Positions 1 through 8,324 of a stretch of DNA of 53,847 nt are shown in pieces. Under the pieces are notes generated by a model. That model was given only the letters and a program-made list of their open reading frames with translations, was not told the DNA's origin and did no database searches. Both the position numbers and the translations under genes were made by a program. The stretch's first letter is position 1. Every line of letters starts with the position of its first letter. This DNA comes from Cryobacterium sinapicolor (GTDB lineage: Bacteria; Actinomycetota; Actinomycetes; Actinomycetales; Microbacteriaceae), in assembly GCF_004403465.1 (NCBI RefSeq), contig NZ_SOGQ01000042.1:1-53847 (forward strand), given 5' to 3'.

Positions 1-2
1 TG

Positions 3-257
3 CTCGACGAGACCGACTCCGGCCTCGACGTCGACGCGCTCAAGATCGTGTCGGAGGGCGTGAACCGGGCCAAGGAGAATACCGGCCTGGGCCTGCTCCT
101 GATCACGCATTACACCCGCATCCTGCGCTACATCAAGCCGGACTTCGTGCACGTCTTCGTCGACGGCCGCATCGCAGAGCAGGGCGGCCCCGAGCTCGCC
201 GACCGCCTCGAAGACGAGGGCTACGATCGCTTTCTCACGGAATCGAACGTAGGCTAG
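3..257 (+). CDS. sufC: Fe-S cluster assembly ATPase SufC, C-terminal part
   Basis: This is the last 84 residues of an ABC-type ATPase cut by the left edge of the window. It opens on the Walker B/D-loop stretch [16 protein letters not shown], which is the SufC version of the ABC motif, followed by the H-loop [10 protein letters not shown]. SufC is the cytosolic ATPase of the SufBCD scaffold that builds Fe-S clusters. The next gene, four bases downstream, is a SufT-like protein, and this order is typical of the end of an actinobacterial suf operon. The identification rests on the distinctive D-loop plus context. The Walker A half lies outside the window. Confidence 0.9.
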   Translation, partial: LDETDSGLDVDALKIVSEGVNRAKENTGLGLLLITHYTRILRYIKPDFVHVFVDGRIAEQGGPELADRLEDEGYDRFLTESNVG

Positions 258-261
258 ATTC

Positions 262-591
262 ATGGTTTCCACGCTGACCCCGGCGCGTTTCGATGAAATC
301 GAGGAGGCGCTCAAAGACGTCATGGACCCGGAACTCGGCATCAACGTCGTCGACCTCGGGCTCATCTACGACCTGGGCTGGGACGATGAGAACGATGCCC
401 TGATCATCCACATGACCCTGACCTCGGCCGGCTGCCCGCTGACCGACGTGCTCGAGGAACAGACCGCCGAGGCGTTGGACGGCGTCGTCGACCAGTTCCG
501 CATCAACTGGGTCTGGATGCCGCCGTGGGGTCCCGAGAAAATCACCGACGACGGTCGGGACATGATGAGGGCCCTCGGCTTCTCCATCTGA
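262..591 (+). CDS. SufT-like metal-sulfur cluster assembly factor (MIP18/DUF59)
   Basis: A 109-residue protein of the MIP18 (DUF59) family, the bacterial members of which (SufT) help mature or deliver Fe-S clusters. Visible family motifs are the N-terminal DPELGINVVDLGLIYD segment (about residues 22-37) and the TSAGCPLTD segment (about 53-61) with the conserved reactive Cys. The length matches the stand-alone family. It starts four bases after the sufC stop, so it is almost certainly the last gene of the suf operon, and a strong hairpin follows at 617-652. The role in Fe-S assembly is inferred from family and position. Confidence 0.9.
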   Translation: MVSTLTPARFDEIEEALKDVMDPELGINVVDLGLIYDLGWDDENDALIIHMTLTSAGCPLTDVLEEQTAEALDGVVDQFRINWVWMPPWGPEKITDDGRDMMRALGFSI

Positions 592-616
592 TCCACGTGC
601 CTCCCTGTGCCCACGA

Positions 617-652
617 GAATGGGGCACCGGCCATCTGGCCGGTGCCCCATTC
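617..652. terminator. Perfect 17-bp hairpin between convergent genes
   Basis: Bases 617-633 and 636-652 are exact reverse complements around a TC centre (effective loop ATCT). The hairpin lies just after the sufT-like stop and before the convergent gene ending at 682. There is only a short T-rich tail, so it is best read as a shared terminator. Confidence 0.8.
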
Positions 653-681
653 TCTGTTCCGGTCCGCGCTCCGCACCGGCG

Positions 682-915
682 TCACTCGTCCGTCTTGGTG
701 TCCGCAGCGCCCGTTTCCTCTGTGCCTGCCGAGGACGCCAGTTCGGACGGCTCCCAGTTCTCCAGGTTGATCAGGGACGGGTGCGGCCCGACATCGGTCT
801 CGCCCTCCTCGAACATGTCACCCACCGGGCTGGTGGATTCCTGTTTCTCGTCAGGCTCGTCCTGCGGGGGCCCGCTCTGGTTCGCTGGGGGTGGTGTGGC
901 TGAATTCCTGTCCAT
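682..915 (-). CDS. Small acidic, probably disordered protein
   Basis: A 77-residue protein rich in D, E, S, P and T, with no hydrophobic segment and no Cys. The middle contains a short aliphatic stretch (PSLINLENWEPSEL), which may be the only ordered part. The start is supported by a strong ribosome site, GAGGAGGT, about five bases before the ATG at 915. I do not recognise a family. Similar short acidic proteins are common in Microbacteriaceae and generally have no assigned function. A real gene is likely because of the ribosome site and because it ends next to a terminator hairpin. Confidence 0.65.
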   Translation of the reverse strand: MDRNSATPPPANQSGPPQDEPDEKQESTSPVGDMFEEGETDVGPHPSLINLENWEPSELASSAGTEETGAADTKTDE

Positions 916-1046
916 CGTCGACCTCCTCGCAATCGCGCAGCGACCGCTGCGGCTGCAACCGACGGTAGGCCTCAGCCCTCCCCGCCGCTAGATCGGGAAC
1001 CCATTTGGTTCCCGCGGCTCGACCGACGGCCGGTGGAAGGTATCGG

Positions 1047-1598
1047 CTAGGCCTTCGTGACGGTGACGGTCACCGGGGTGGGGTTCGCAAACAGGTCGAG
1101 CACGGGGCAGTGCGCGTCGACGGTGGCCCGGAGCTCCTGGTAACGCTCATCCCGTTCCGGACCGCTGAGGGTGATGTTCAAGCGGATCGCGGAGAAGCCG
1201 GCCCGCACGTCCTCGTCGAGGCCGAACAGCTTCCGCACGTCGAGGTCCCCTTCCGCGACGATGTCGATCTCGTCGACCTGGATACCGAGCGCCTGGGCGT
1301 AGAGGCGATAGACGACTACCTGGCACGAGAGCAAGGCGCCGAGCGCGATCTCCACGGGGCTGGCCGCGCCGTCGTCACCGGCGAGGGCGCCGGGTTCGTC
1401 CACGAGGAAGACGTGTCTGCCGGCCGTGACGCGGGTCGCGACCGACCCCTCTCCCGTGGCCGTGACCCGGTAGATGAGTTGCGCCTTCGTGGCGTCAGCC
1501 CGGATGCGTTCAGTCCAGGAGATTCCGGCGGCGGTGAGGCGGCCGGCCCGATCGTCGGCCAGGGGGGAGAGGGAGGCAGGCGGCTGCAAGAGTGTCAT
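1047..1598 (-). CDS. OsmC family protein
   Basis: A 183-residue OsmC/Ohr-fold protein. The two family cysteines are visible: one in the helix LLSCQVVVYRLYAQALG and one in AHCPVLDLF near the C-terminus. Members are thiol-dependent peroxidases of organic hydroperoxides or less-characterised relatives. The ATG at 1598 gives the usual family length. A GTG at 1646 would add 16 residues that do not look conserved. The gene is divergent from a TetR regulator, with an inverted repeat between them (1701-1735), so local repression is plausible. Substrate specificity cannot be told from sequence. Confidence 0.85.
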   Translation of the reverse strand: MTLLQPPASLSPLADDRAGRLTAAGISWTERIRADATKAQLIYRVTATGEGSVATRVTAGRHVFLVDEPGALAGDDGAASPVEIALGALLSCQVVVYRLYAQALGIQVDEIDIVAEGDLDVRKLFGLDEDVRAGFSAIRLNITLSGPERDERYQELRATVDAHCPVLDLFANPTPVTVTVTKA

Positions 1599-1700
1599 GC
1601 CGTAACCATAGAAGCCGAGTGCGGCTTGGATGCCCCGCCTGGTCACACAACGTCATGGAGGCCGGCCGGCGGGATGCCACCCGGATTGGCTCAGGCCTAT

Positions 1701-1735
1701 TAGAATGCCATTACAGTGAGTGGAATGCTATTCTA
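1701..1735. promoter_or_regulatory. Inverted repeat, candidate TetR operator
   Basis: The ends TAGAATGCCATT and AATGCTATTCTA form an imperfect inverted repeat (12-base arms, two mismatched positions) around an 11-base centre. It sits in the osmC-tetR divergent region immediately upstream of the regulator start, a usual place for a TetR autoregulatory site. Binding is inferred. Confidence 0.55.
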
Positions 1736-1740
1736 AGTTT

Positions 1741-2406
1741 ATGGTTGAAGTCCTGATAAATGCGAAATCCCGGCGTGAAGCGCAGACGCTGGAGACCCGT
1801 ACCCTGATCGTCCGCGCCGCGCTGCGCCTGATGCTTCAGCGTGGGTACATGTGCACCACTCTCGGGGCCATTGCCACCGAGGCAGGCGTGGCGGTGCAGA
1901 CAATCTACAACTCGGTGGGCGGTAAGTCCGCCGTCCTCTCCGCCGTGCTCGACCTCGCGGCCGCACACCCCGGAGAAGCGGATGCCCATCCTGCACCACT
2001 GCGCAACCGGGTCGCCGAGGCGCGCACGGCCGCTGAGATCGTCCGAATCCTGACCGATTGGATCGCCGACCTGAACGTGCTGACGTCCGGGGTGCACCGG
2101 GTGATCGCCCAGGCGGCCGGCGTCGACGCGGACATCGCCGAGTTGGAGACCCGGCGGTCCGCCCAACGACTCATCCAGTTCGGAGAGGTGGCGTCCGCGC
2201 TGCGCTCACGCCACAGTCTGCGCGGCGGAGTCAGCGACCACGAGGCGGCGGCAACGGTCTGGGCGCTCGGGCATCCGCAGGCGTACAGATCTCTGGTGCT
2301 CGACCTCGGCTGGTCCGATGATGCCTACCGGAGCTGGCTGGGGAAGGCGCTCCGGGGGGCGCTTTCGCTTCCCGGCGCACTCGGAGACGCAGGCGATCAA
2401 ATATAG
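1741..2406 (+). CDS. TetR family transcriptional regulator
   Basis: A 221-residue regulator with an N-terminal TetR helix-turn-helix: TRTLIVRAALRLMLQRGY, then TLGAIATEAGVAVQTIYN, then a KSAVL segment, about residues 18-66. The C-terminal half is the variable ligand-binding/dimer domain. I chose the ATG at 1741. A GTG at 1720 is also in frame but would place the start inside the inverted repeat. Neither start has a clear ribosome site, so a leaderless transcript is possible. The gene diverges from the OsmC gene and ends just before an ABC-F gene. The likely targets are itself and osmC. The inducer is unknown. Confidence 0.85.
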   Translation: MVEVLINAKSRREAQTLETRTLIVRAALRLMLQRGYMCTTLGAIATEAGVAVQTIYNSVGGKSAVLSAVLDLAAAHPGEADAHPAPLRNRVAEARTAAEIVRILTDWIADLNVLTSGVHRVIAQAAGVDADIAELETRRSAQRLIQFGEVASALRSRHSLRGGVSDHEAAATVWALGHPQAYRSLVLDLGWSDDAYRSWLGKALRGALSLPGALGDAGDQI

Positions 2407-2468
2407 TGGAGAGTTGGTCCGCTTCGGCCCAAAAAAAATCCTACGACTCCCCTGAACGGACTGTTGCT

Positions 2469-4067
2469 GTGCTGAGTGTGCAAAATCTCGAAATCCGAGT
2501 TGGGGCGCGCGTGCTCATGGAAGACGTGAGTTTCCGCGTTTCCGCTGGCGACAAGATCGGCCTGGTCGGCCGCAACGGTGCCGGCAAGACGACGCTGACG
2601 AAGACCCTCGCAGGCGAGACTGTTCCAACCAACGGTTCCATCAACCGCACCGGTGACATCGGCTACCTGCCCCAGGACCCCCGCTCGGGCGACCCGGAGA
2701 TGCTCGCCCGCACCCGCATCCTGGATGCGCGCGGCCTCGGCACGATCTCGCTGGGACTCGCCCAGGCCGGCGTCGACATGGGCAGTGACGACCCCAAGGT
2801 CAGCGCCAAGGCCATGCGCATCTACGGTAATCTCACCGACGAGTTCAACGCGCTCGGCGGCTATGCGGCCGAGGCGGAAGCCGCGTCGATCGCCAGCAAC
2901 CTGAACCTCCCCGACCGCATCCTCGACCAGCAGTTACGCACACTGTCCGGTGGACAGCGCCGCCGTATCGAGCTCGCCCGCATCCTGTTCTCGGCGGCGG
3001 AAACGATGATCCTCGATGAGCCCACGAACCACCTCGACGCTGACTCCGTGGTCTGGCTGCGGGAGTTCGTCAAGAATTATCGCGGCGGTTGCATCATCAT
3101 CAGCCACGACATCGAGCTGGTCGGTGACACCGTGAACCGTGTGTTCTACCTCGACGCCAACCGCATGGTCATCGACATCTACAACATGAACTGGAAGAAC
3201 TACCAGAGGCAGCGCGTCGCCGACGCGGACCGTCGCAAGAAGGAGCGCGCCAACGCCGAGAAGAAGGCGTCGACTCTGCAACTGCAGGCCGCGAAGTTCG
3301 GCGCCAAGGCGAGCAAGGCCGCCGCCGCCCACCAGATGGTGGCGCGCGCCGAGAAGCTCCTGTCTGGACTGGACGCCGTGCGGGCAGTCGATCGCGTCGC
3401 CAAGCTGCGCTTCCCCGAGCCGGCTCCCTGTGGACGTACCCCGCTGATGGCCACCGACCTCTCGAAGAGCTACGGCTCTCTCGAGATCTTCGCGGCCGTG
3501 GACCTGGCCATCGACCGCGGCTCGAAGGTCGTCATTCTCGGCCTCAACGGTGCGGGCAAGACCACCCTGCTGCGCATGCTGGCCGGCGTGGACAAGCCGG
3601 ACACCGGAGAGATCGTTCCCGGCCACGGCTTGCGGATCGGCTACTACGCGCAGGAGCACGAGACGATCGATGTCAAGCGCAGTGTGCTCGAGAACATGGT
3701 GTCCTCCTCGCCCAACATCACCGAGATGGAGGCGCGCCGGGTTCTGGGCTCGTTCCTTTTCACCGGTGACGACTCGCACAAGCCGGCCGGGGTCCTGTCC
3801 GGTGGCGAGAAGACCCGGCTGGCCCTGGCCATGATCGTGGTGTCCGGTGCCAACGTGCTGCTGCTCGACGAACCGACTAACAACCTCGACCCGGCCAGCC
3901 GCGAGGAGATCCTCGACGCCCTGGCGCACTACGCCGGCGCTGTCGTTCTCGTCAGCCACGATGAGGGGGCCGTCGAGGCGCTCAACCCCGAGCGTGTGCT
4001 GATCATGCCCGACGGCACAGAGGACCATTGGAACAAGGACTATCTCGATCTGATCATGCTGGCCTGA
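2469..4067 (+). CDS. ABC-F family ATPase
   Basis: A 532-residue protein with two ABC ATPase domains and no membrane segments, the ABC-F arrangement. Domain 1 has Walker A GRNGAGKTT (about 34-42), signature LSGGQRRRIEL and Walker B ILDEPTNHLD. Domain 2 has GLNGAGKTT, LSGGEKTRLAL and LLDEPTNNLD. Between them is a charged Lys/Arg/Ala-rich linker (about 230-310). ABC-F proteins act on the ribosome as translation factors or antibiotic-protection factors. The GTG at 2469 begins MLSVQNLEIRVG, the usual family N-terminus. The longer reading from 2406 adds a low-quality extension. Housekeeping role is more likely than resistance, but the subtype is not certain. Confidence 0.9.
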   Translation: MLSVQNLEIRVGARVLMEDVSFRVSAGDKIGLVGRNGAGKTTLTKTLAGETVPTNGSINRTGDIGYLPQDPRSGDPEMLARTRILDARGLGTISLGLAQAGVDMGSDDPKVSAKAMRIYGNLTDEFNALGGYAAEAEAASIASNLNLPDRILDQQLRTLSGGQRRRIELARILFSAAETMILDEPTNHLDADSVVWLREFVKNYRGGCIIISHDIELVGDTVNRVFYLDANRMVIDIYNMNWKNYQRQRVADADRRKKERANAEKKASTLQLQAAKFGAKASKAAAAHQMVARAEKLLSGLDAVRAVDRVAKLRFPEPAPCGRTPLMATDLSKSYGSLEIFAAVDLAIDRGSKVVILGLNGAGKTTLLRMLAGVDKPDTGEIVPGHGLRIGYYAQEHETIDVKRSVLENMVSSSPNITEMEARRVLGSFLFTGDDSHKPAGVLSGGEKTRLALAMIVVSGANVLLLDEPTNNLDPASREEILDALAHYAGAVVLVSHDEGAVEALNPERVLIMPDGTEDHWNKDYLDLIMLA

Positions 4068-4088
4068 TCACCCTCGCGGACACGACAC

Positions 4089-4123
4089 GAAAGACGCCCG
4101 TACCTGCTGGTCCGGGCGCTTTC
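4089..4123. terminator. Hairpin between convergent ABC-F and SURF1 genes
   Basis: GAAAG-A-CGCCCG pairs with CGGGCG-CTTTC with a single bulged A and a 12-base loop. It lies in the 79-base gap between the two convergent genes, as expected for a shared terminator. Confidence 0.65.
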
Positions 4124-4146
4124 GTCTGTCTGCGGCTGCGTGGCGA

Positions 4147-4986
4147 TCAGCGGCGGTCGATGAGTTCGTCTTCGATCTCCGAATCACTGCGCGGTCTGGC
4201 CGCCAGACGGCGGGCCCGCTCGGCAGCGCGAACGCGCTCGTCCGGATCGTCGAAATTCACGGTGCGGTATTCCTGCCGGATGGCCCAGCCGAGACCGACG
4301 AAGCCCATCAGTGCGAACACGAACCACTGGAACGCGTAGGACAGGTGCGGTCCCTCGTCCTTGACGGGGCGGGTGACGGCCACGGGGCGTTCGTCTGGTG
4401 CCGGGTCCTCCGACGCCATCAGGCCGTACGCGCCGGTGTACGTCGGGAGATCCAGCCGGGAGGCAACGTCGTCCAGGTTGATGGTGGCGATCTGATTGCC
4501 CGTGGCCGACCGGCCGGGCAGTAGGGGCTCACCGGCTTTGAGCCGGGCGACGACGGTGACGGTACCCGAGGGGGCAGCCGGAACGGATGCCGGGGCGTCG
4601 GCTGTCTGCCCCGTTGGCAGCCAGCCCCGGTTGACGATGAAGACCGAGCCATCGGCGAGCAGCAGGGGAGTGAGAACCTCGAATCCCGGGTTGATCTGCA
4701 GCGGGCGATTTCGCACGATCAGCTCATCGTTGGTCAGATATGTGCCGCTCATGACAACGGGCAGCCACTTCTGGGCCTCGGAGAACGTCTCCAGACCCGG
4801 TAGGGCCTCGGCCAGCGGAACCGGTGCCGCCGCGTAGTTGGTCTCGACCTTGCCCATCTCGGTGAGAGCGTCGGCGCGGCGCGCGAGTTGCCACAGGCCC
4901 AGACCGGAGCAGACGGCTGCGAAGAGGATGGTGAGGGCAAGGTACCCCGCCCAGCGCCGGGTGAACGCGAATTTCCAACCGATCAC
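4147..4986 (-). CDS. SURF1 family cytochrome oxidase assembly protein
   Basis: A 279-residue membrane protein with the SURF1 layout: a first transmembrane helix at about 13-33, a long extracytoplasmic domain, and a second helix at about 220-240 (YAFQWFVFALMGFVGLG). The family signature region NRGWLPTG is present (about 118-125). SURF1 helps assemble the heme a-containing subunit I of cytochrome c oxidase. The C-terminal tail is charged and cytoplasmic. It is the last of three minus-strand genes joined by GTGA overlaps (5518 down to 4147), so it is probably translated by coupling to the gene before it. Confidence 0.92.
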   Translation of the reverse strand: MIGWKFAFTRRWAGYLALTILFAAVCSGLGLWQLARRADALTEMGKVETNYAAAPVPLAEALPGLETFSEAQKWLPVVMSGTYLTNDELIVRNRPLQINPGFEVLTPLLLADGSVFIVNRGWLPTGQTADAPASVPAAPSGTVTVVARLKAGEPLLPGRSATGNQIATINLDDVASRLDLPTYTGAYGLMASEDPAPDERPVAVTRPVKDEGPHLSYAFQWFVFALMGFVGLGWAIRQEYRTVNFDDPDERVRAAERARRLAARPRSDSEIEDELIDRR

Positions 4987-5216
4987 GCCGGTCCTGCTTC
5001 CGATTTCGTAACCAGCGGGGACACGGCCAGCGGGAAGTCTCGGCTGACCAGGAAGCCGCGGAGGAAGTCCACGTGCAGGTCGCAGGCGAGCCAGGTCTTC
5101 ACGCGGTCGTCAGCATGAATTCGGGGATTGCGCCAGTCCAACCGCCAGCCGGCGCTCTCACGGCAGCCGGCGCGAGAGCAGTTCGTCGTTTCGAGTTCGG
5201 CGCCGAGGCCGATCAC
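4983..5216 (-). CDS. Small conserved protein with Cys/His zinc-like motif
   Basis: A 77-residue protein with a C-x4-C motif near the start (NCSRAGCRESA) and a C-x2-H motif further on (LACDLHVDFL), separated by a basic WRNPRIH stretch. This pattern suggests a small zinc-binding domain. Similar short proteins occur beside SURF1 in actinobacteria but have no known function. It overlaps both neighbours by GTGA at its start (5216) and stop (4983), so it is the middle gene of a tightly coupled trio. A link to respiratory-chain assembly is only an inference from position. Confidence 0.75.
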   Translation of the reverse strand: MIGLGAELETTNCSRAGCRESAGWRLDWRNPRIHADDRVKTWLACDLHVDFLRGFLVSRDFPLAVSPLVTKSEAGPA

Positions 5217-5518
5217 GTTCCGCTCTCATCGTTGCCCGGTCCGCGGCGCGGCGCACGGGACACCTGTACGGCGCCCGGGCGAACGACCGTGGAGGCCACG
5301 GCGCTGCCCTGCACATTCGCGAAGACGACCGCGACATAGGGGAGGGCGATCGCTCCGATGGCGCAGACGAGAAGCCACCAGCCCTGGACGAAGAGCATGA
5401 GCACGATGCAGACCATCCGGATGCCCATGGCGATCGAGTATTTGATCATCCGGGTACGTCGCTCATCCTCGGGCGAGGGTGGGAGCGAGGTGATCGACTG
5501 CTGCTTCATGGGTGCCAT
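5213..5518 (-). CDS. DUF3099 family membrane protein
   Basis: A 101-residue protein with two hydrophobic helices (about 26-44 and 47-67) preceded by a basic, polar N-terminus (SITSLPPSPEDERRTRM), matching the actinobacterial DUF3099 family. The C-terminal third is basic and probably disordered. ATG at 5518 or ATG at 5509 could be the start, and the sequence does not decide between them. It is the first gene of the trio DUF3099 / zinc-motif protein / SURF1 and diverges from fabG. Its function is unknown. Confidence 0.8.
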   Translation of the reverse strand: MAPMKQQSITSLPPSPEDERRTRMIKYSIAMGIRMVCIVLMLFVQGWWLLVCAIGAIALPYVAVVFANVQGSAVASTVVRPGAVQVSRAPRRGPGNDESGT

Positions 5519-5648
5519 CGATTCGGTCAGTCGGGGAAGAATCTCCCTGTAAATTCTACGTCTCGTGAGGGCTGAACTCAGACACCCTAAACTGAAATAT
5601 ACGTGCGTGCGACTGTTCGTTCGCTGAGAAAAAGAGATTGGACCCAGC

Positions 5649-6359
5649 ATGACGACTGGCAGAACTGTCCTTGTCACCGGCGGAAACCGCGGCATCGGAT
5701 TTTCGATTGCCGAGGAGTTCATCCGGCAGGGCCACCGTGTCGCGGTCACCGCCCGCGCAGGTGTTGGCCCCACCGGTAGCCTGACCGTGCGCGCCGATGT
5801 GACGGACGCCGCATCCATCGACGCAGCGTTCACCGAGATCGAGGCTGCGCTCGGCCCGGTCGAGGTTGTGGTCGCCAACGCGGGTATCACCCGGGACATG
5901 CTGTTGATGCGGATGAGTGAGGACGACTTCACCTCGGTCGTCGACACCAACCTGAACGGCGCCTTCCGAGTCGTGAAACGCGCCTCCAAGGGGATGCTCA
6001 AAGCACGGTTCGGGCGCATCGTGTTGATTTCCAGCGTGGTCGGCCTCTACGGCTCGGCCGGGCAGGCCAATTACTCGGCGTCGAAGAGCGGCCTGGTCGG
6101 CCTGGCCCGCTCGGTGACCCGTGAGCTGGGCGCCCGAGGCATCACGGCCAACGTCGTCGCCCCCGGCTTCATCGAAACCGATATGACCGCCAAGCTCTCC
6201 GAATCACAGCAGGCCGATTACAAGAAGAGCATCCCGGCGGGACGCTTCGCCACCCCGGTCGAGGTGGCCCGGGTCGTCACCTGGCTTGCCGGCGACGACG
6301 CCGGGTACATCTCCGGCGCCGTCATCCCCGTGGACGGGGGTCTGGGGATGGGACACTAA
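5649..6359 (+). CDS. fabG: 3-oxoacyl-ACP reductase FabG-like
   Basis: A 236-residue short-chain dehydrogenase. The NAD(P)-binding motif TGGNRGIG is at 10-17, the NAG motif at 77-79, and the catalytic set is Ser129, Tyr142 and Lys146 (YSASK). The C-terminal VDGGLGMGH matches FabG proteins of the mycobacterial FabG1 type. It reduces 3-oxoacyl-ACP to 3-hydroxyacyl-ACP in fatty-acid elongation. It overlaps the convergent serB by four bases at the stops. FabG is the best call, although SDR enzymes can be misassigned from sequence alone. Confidence 0.85.
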   Translation: MTTGRTVLVTGGNRGIGFSIAEEFIRQGHRVAVTARAGVGPTGSLTVRADVTDAASIDAAFTEIEAALGPVEVVVANAGITRDMLLMRMSEDDFTSVVDTNLNGAFRVVKRASKGMLKARFGRIVLISSVVGLYGSAGQANYSASKSGLVGLARSVTRELGARGITANVVAPGFIETDMTAKLSESQQADYKKSIPAGRFATPVEVARVVTWLAGDDAGYISGAVIPVDGGLGMGH

Positions 6360-7003
6360 CCGCGCAGGCCGAGCATCGGGAGGACCTGGCTGAGGTCGCG
6401 GGCATCGACGGCCAGGTCCGCCTGGGCCTTCACGATCGGCTTCGCGTTGAAGGCGATCCCCAACCCGGCAGCCCGCATCATGGTCAGGTCGTTGGCGCCG
6501 TCGCCGACGGCGACGGTCTGGGGGAGAGCCACGCCTTCGAGGGCAGCCCATTCCCGGAGCGCTGCGGCCTTGGCCGCGGCGTCGATGATGGGTCCGACCA
6601 GGCCGCCGGTGAGGCGGCCGTCCGCCACCCCGAGCCGGTTCGCCCGCCAGTGGTCCAGACCGAAGGCGGCGGCAAGGGGGTCGAGCACCTCATGGAAGCC
6701 TCCCGAGACCACCCCGATGCGGCTGCCGTGGGCGTGGAGGCCATCGATCAGCTCCCGCACCCCGGGGGTCGGACGGATGAGCCGCCCGACCTCCGCGAAC
6801 ACGTCCGTGGACAATCCGGCCAGGGTCTCCACCCGCAATCGCAGGCTTTCCGCGAAGTCGATCTCACCGAGCATTGCCTGCTCGGTCACCTGGGCGACGA
6901 GGGCCAGCGAGCCGGCCGCATCCGCGAGCAACTCGATGACCTCGTCTTCGATCAGGGTGGAATCGGCGTCCAGGACGACGAGGAAACGAACGGGTGCGGT
7001 CAC
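6356..7003 (-). CDS. serB: Phosphoserine phosphatase SerB
   Basis: A 215-residue HAD-superfamily enzyme that removes phosphate from L-phosphoserine, the last step of serine synthesis. Visible motifs are the nucleophile motif VLDADSTLI (Asp12, Asp14), motif II VVSGGF (about 99-103) and motif [16 protein letters not shown] (about 165-175). It lacks the N-terminal ACT domains found in mycobacterial SerB2, so it is the short form. The GTG at 7003 overlaps the glgC stop (GTGA), which supports this start over longer readings through glgC. It is convergent with fabG. Confidence 0.93.
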   Translation of the reverse strand: MTAPVRFLVVLDADSTLIEDEVIELLADAAGSLALVAQVTEQAMLGEIDFAESLRLRVETLAGLSTDVFAEVGRLIRPTPGVRELIDGLHAHGSRIGVVSGGFHEVLDPLAAAFGLDHWRANRLGVADGRLTGGLVGPIIDAAAKAAALREWAALEGVALPQTVAVGDGANDLTMMRAAGLGIAFNAKPIVKAQADLAVDARDLSQVLPMLGLRG

Positions 7004-8244
7004 GGGTGGACGTGCACTCCCTTGCCGACCACGGTGATGCCGGACTCGGTCACGCTGAAGCCCCGCGCGAGGTCCCGCTCGCGATCGACGCCGACTTCCG
7101 CTCCGGCGGCGACAACCACGTCTTTGTCCAGGATCGCCCGACGCACGGTCGCTCCCGGCTTGATCTGCACCCGGTCGAAGACGATCGCGTCCACCACCTG
7201 GGCGCCGGAGTCGATGGCGACCCAGGGACCGAGAACGCTGCGTTCGATGTGCGCTCCCGAGATGACGCAGCCGAGGGAGACGATCGAGTCGATCATCGTC
7301 CCCAGGAAGCCCCGTCCGTCGCGAACGAACTTCGCCGGCGGGGAGTTCAGCTGCTGGCTGAAGATCGGCCACTTCTGGTTGTAGAGGTTGAACACGGGCA
7401 GCGCGCTGATCAGGTCCTGGTGCGCCTCGAAGAACGAGTCGATGGTACCGACGTCGCGCCAGTAGTCCCGGTCACGGTCCGTGGAGCCGGGGACGTCATT
7501 GAGCTTGAGGTCGTAGACGCCGGCCTCGCCGCGGGACACGAAGTCGGGGATGATGTCGCCGCCCATGTCGTGGCTGGAATCGGCGCGTTCACCGTCGCGG
7601 AGAACGGCCTCGATCAGCGCGTCCGTGTTGAAAACGTAGTTTCCCATGGAGGCGAAGACCTCGTGCGGGGCATCGGCCAGGCCGACGGCGTCCTTCGGCT
7701 TCTCGCGGAAATCACTGATGCGGTCCGGCGTCGCCGCATCGACCTCGATGACGCCGAACTGGTCGGCCAGGCCGATCGGCTGACGGATTGCCGCGACGGT
7801 CGCGGCGGCTCCGGAGGCGATGTGGGCCTCGATCATCTGGCTGAAGTCCATCCGATACACGTGGTCGGCTCCGACGACGACGACGATGTCGGGCTTCTCG
7901 TCATGGATCAGGTTGAGGCTCTGCAGGATCGCGTCGGCGGAACCACTGAACCAGCGTTTGCCGAGCCGCTGCTGTGCAGGCACCGATGCGATATAAGAGT
8001 TGAACAGGCCGCCGGAAACGTGCCACGTCTGGGAGACGTGACGGTCGAGGCTGTGCGACTTGTACTGGGTGAGCACCACAAGCTGGGTGAGTCCGGAGTT
8101 GATCAGATTCGACAAAGCGAAGTCGATCAACCGGTAATGACCCCCGAAGGGCACCGCCGGTTTCGCACGGTCCTCCGTCAACGGCATGAGCCGTTTTCCT
8201 TCTCCGCCGGCGAGCACGATTCCGAAGATCTTCTTTGACTGCAT
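7000..8244 (-). CDS. glgC: Glucose-1-phosphate adenylyltransferase GlgC
   Basis: A 414-residue ADP-glucose pyrophosphorylase. The N-terminal nucleotidyltransferase motif [13 protein letters not shown] (about 11-23) and the [11 protein letters not shown] segment are present. The C-terminal part contains a left-handed beta-helix typical of the family. It makes ADP-glucose from glucose 1-phosphate and ATP for glycogen or maltose-1-phosphate synthesis. The ATG at 8244 gives the family N-terminus. It diverges from glgA over an 80-base gap, so the two are probably controlled together. It is translationally coupled to serB. Confidence 0.96.
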   Translation of the reverse strand: MQSKKIFGIVLAGGEGKRLMPLTEDRAKPAVPFGGHYRLIDFALSNLINSGLTQLVVLTQYKSHSLDRHVSQTWHVSGGLFNSYIASVPAQQRLGKRWFSGSADAILQSLNLIHDEKPDIVVVVGADHVYRMDFSQMIEAHIASGAAATVAAIRQPIGLADQFGVIEVDAATPDRISDFREKPKDAVGLADAPHEVFASMGNYVFNTDALIEAVLRDGERADSSHDMGGDIIPDFVSRGEAGVYDLKLNDVPGSTDRDRDYWRDVGTIDSFFEAHQDLISALPVFNLYNQKWPIFSQQLNSPPAKFVRDGRGFLGTMIDSIVSLGCVISGAHIERSVLGPWVAIDSGAQVVDAIVFDRVQIKPGATVRRAILDKDVVVAAGAEVGVDRERDLARGFSVTESGITVVGKGVHVHP

Positions 8245-8324
8245 GTCTTTACAGTAGGGCCATTCATCACGTCGATCCAGCACGGATGGGTGTGTCCGTG
8301 GCCTGCCTGCGCTAGCTTTGCCTC

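Noticed and set aside
6994..8238. A 414-codon frame antisense to glgC
   Set aside because: It is a mirror of a well-conserved gene, with Asp/Val/Gly/Arg-rich composition and no motif.
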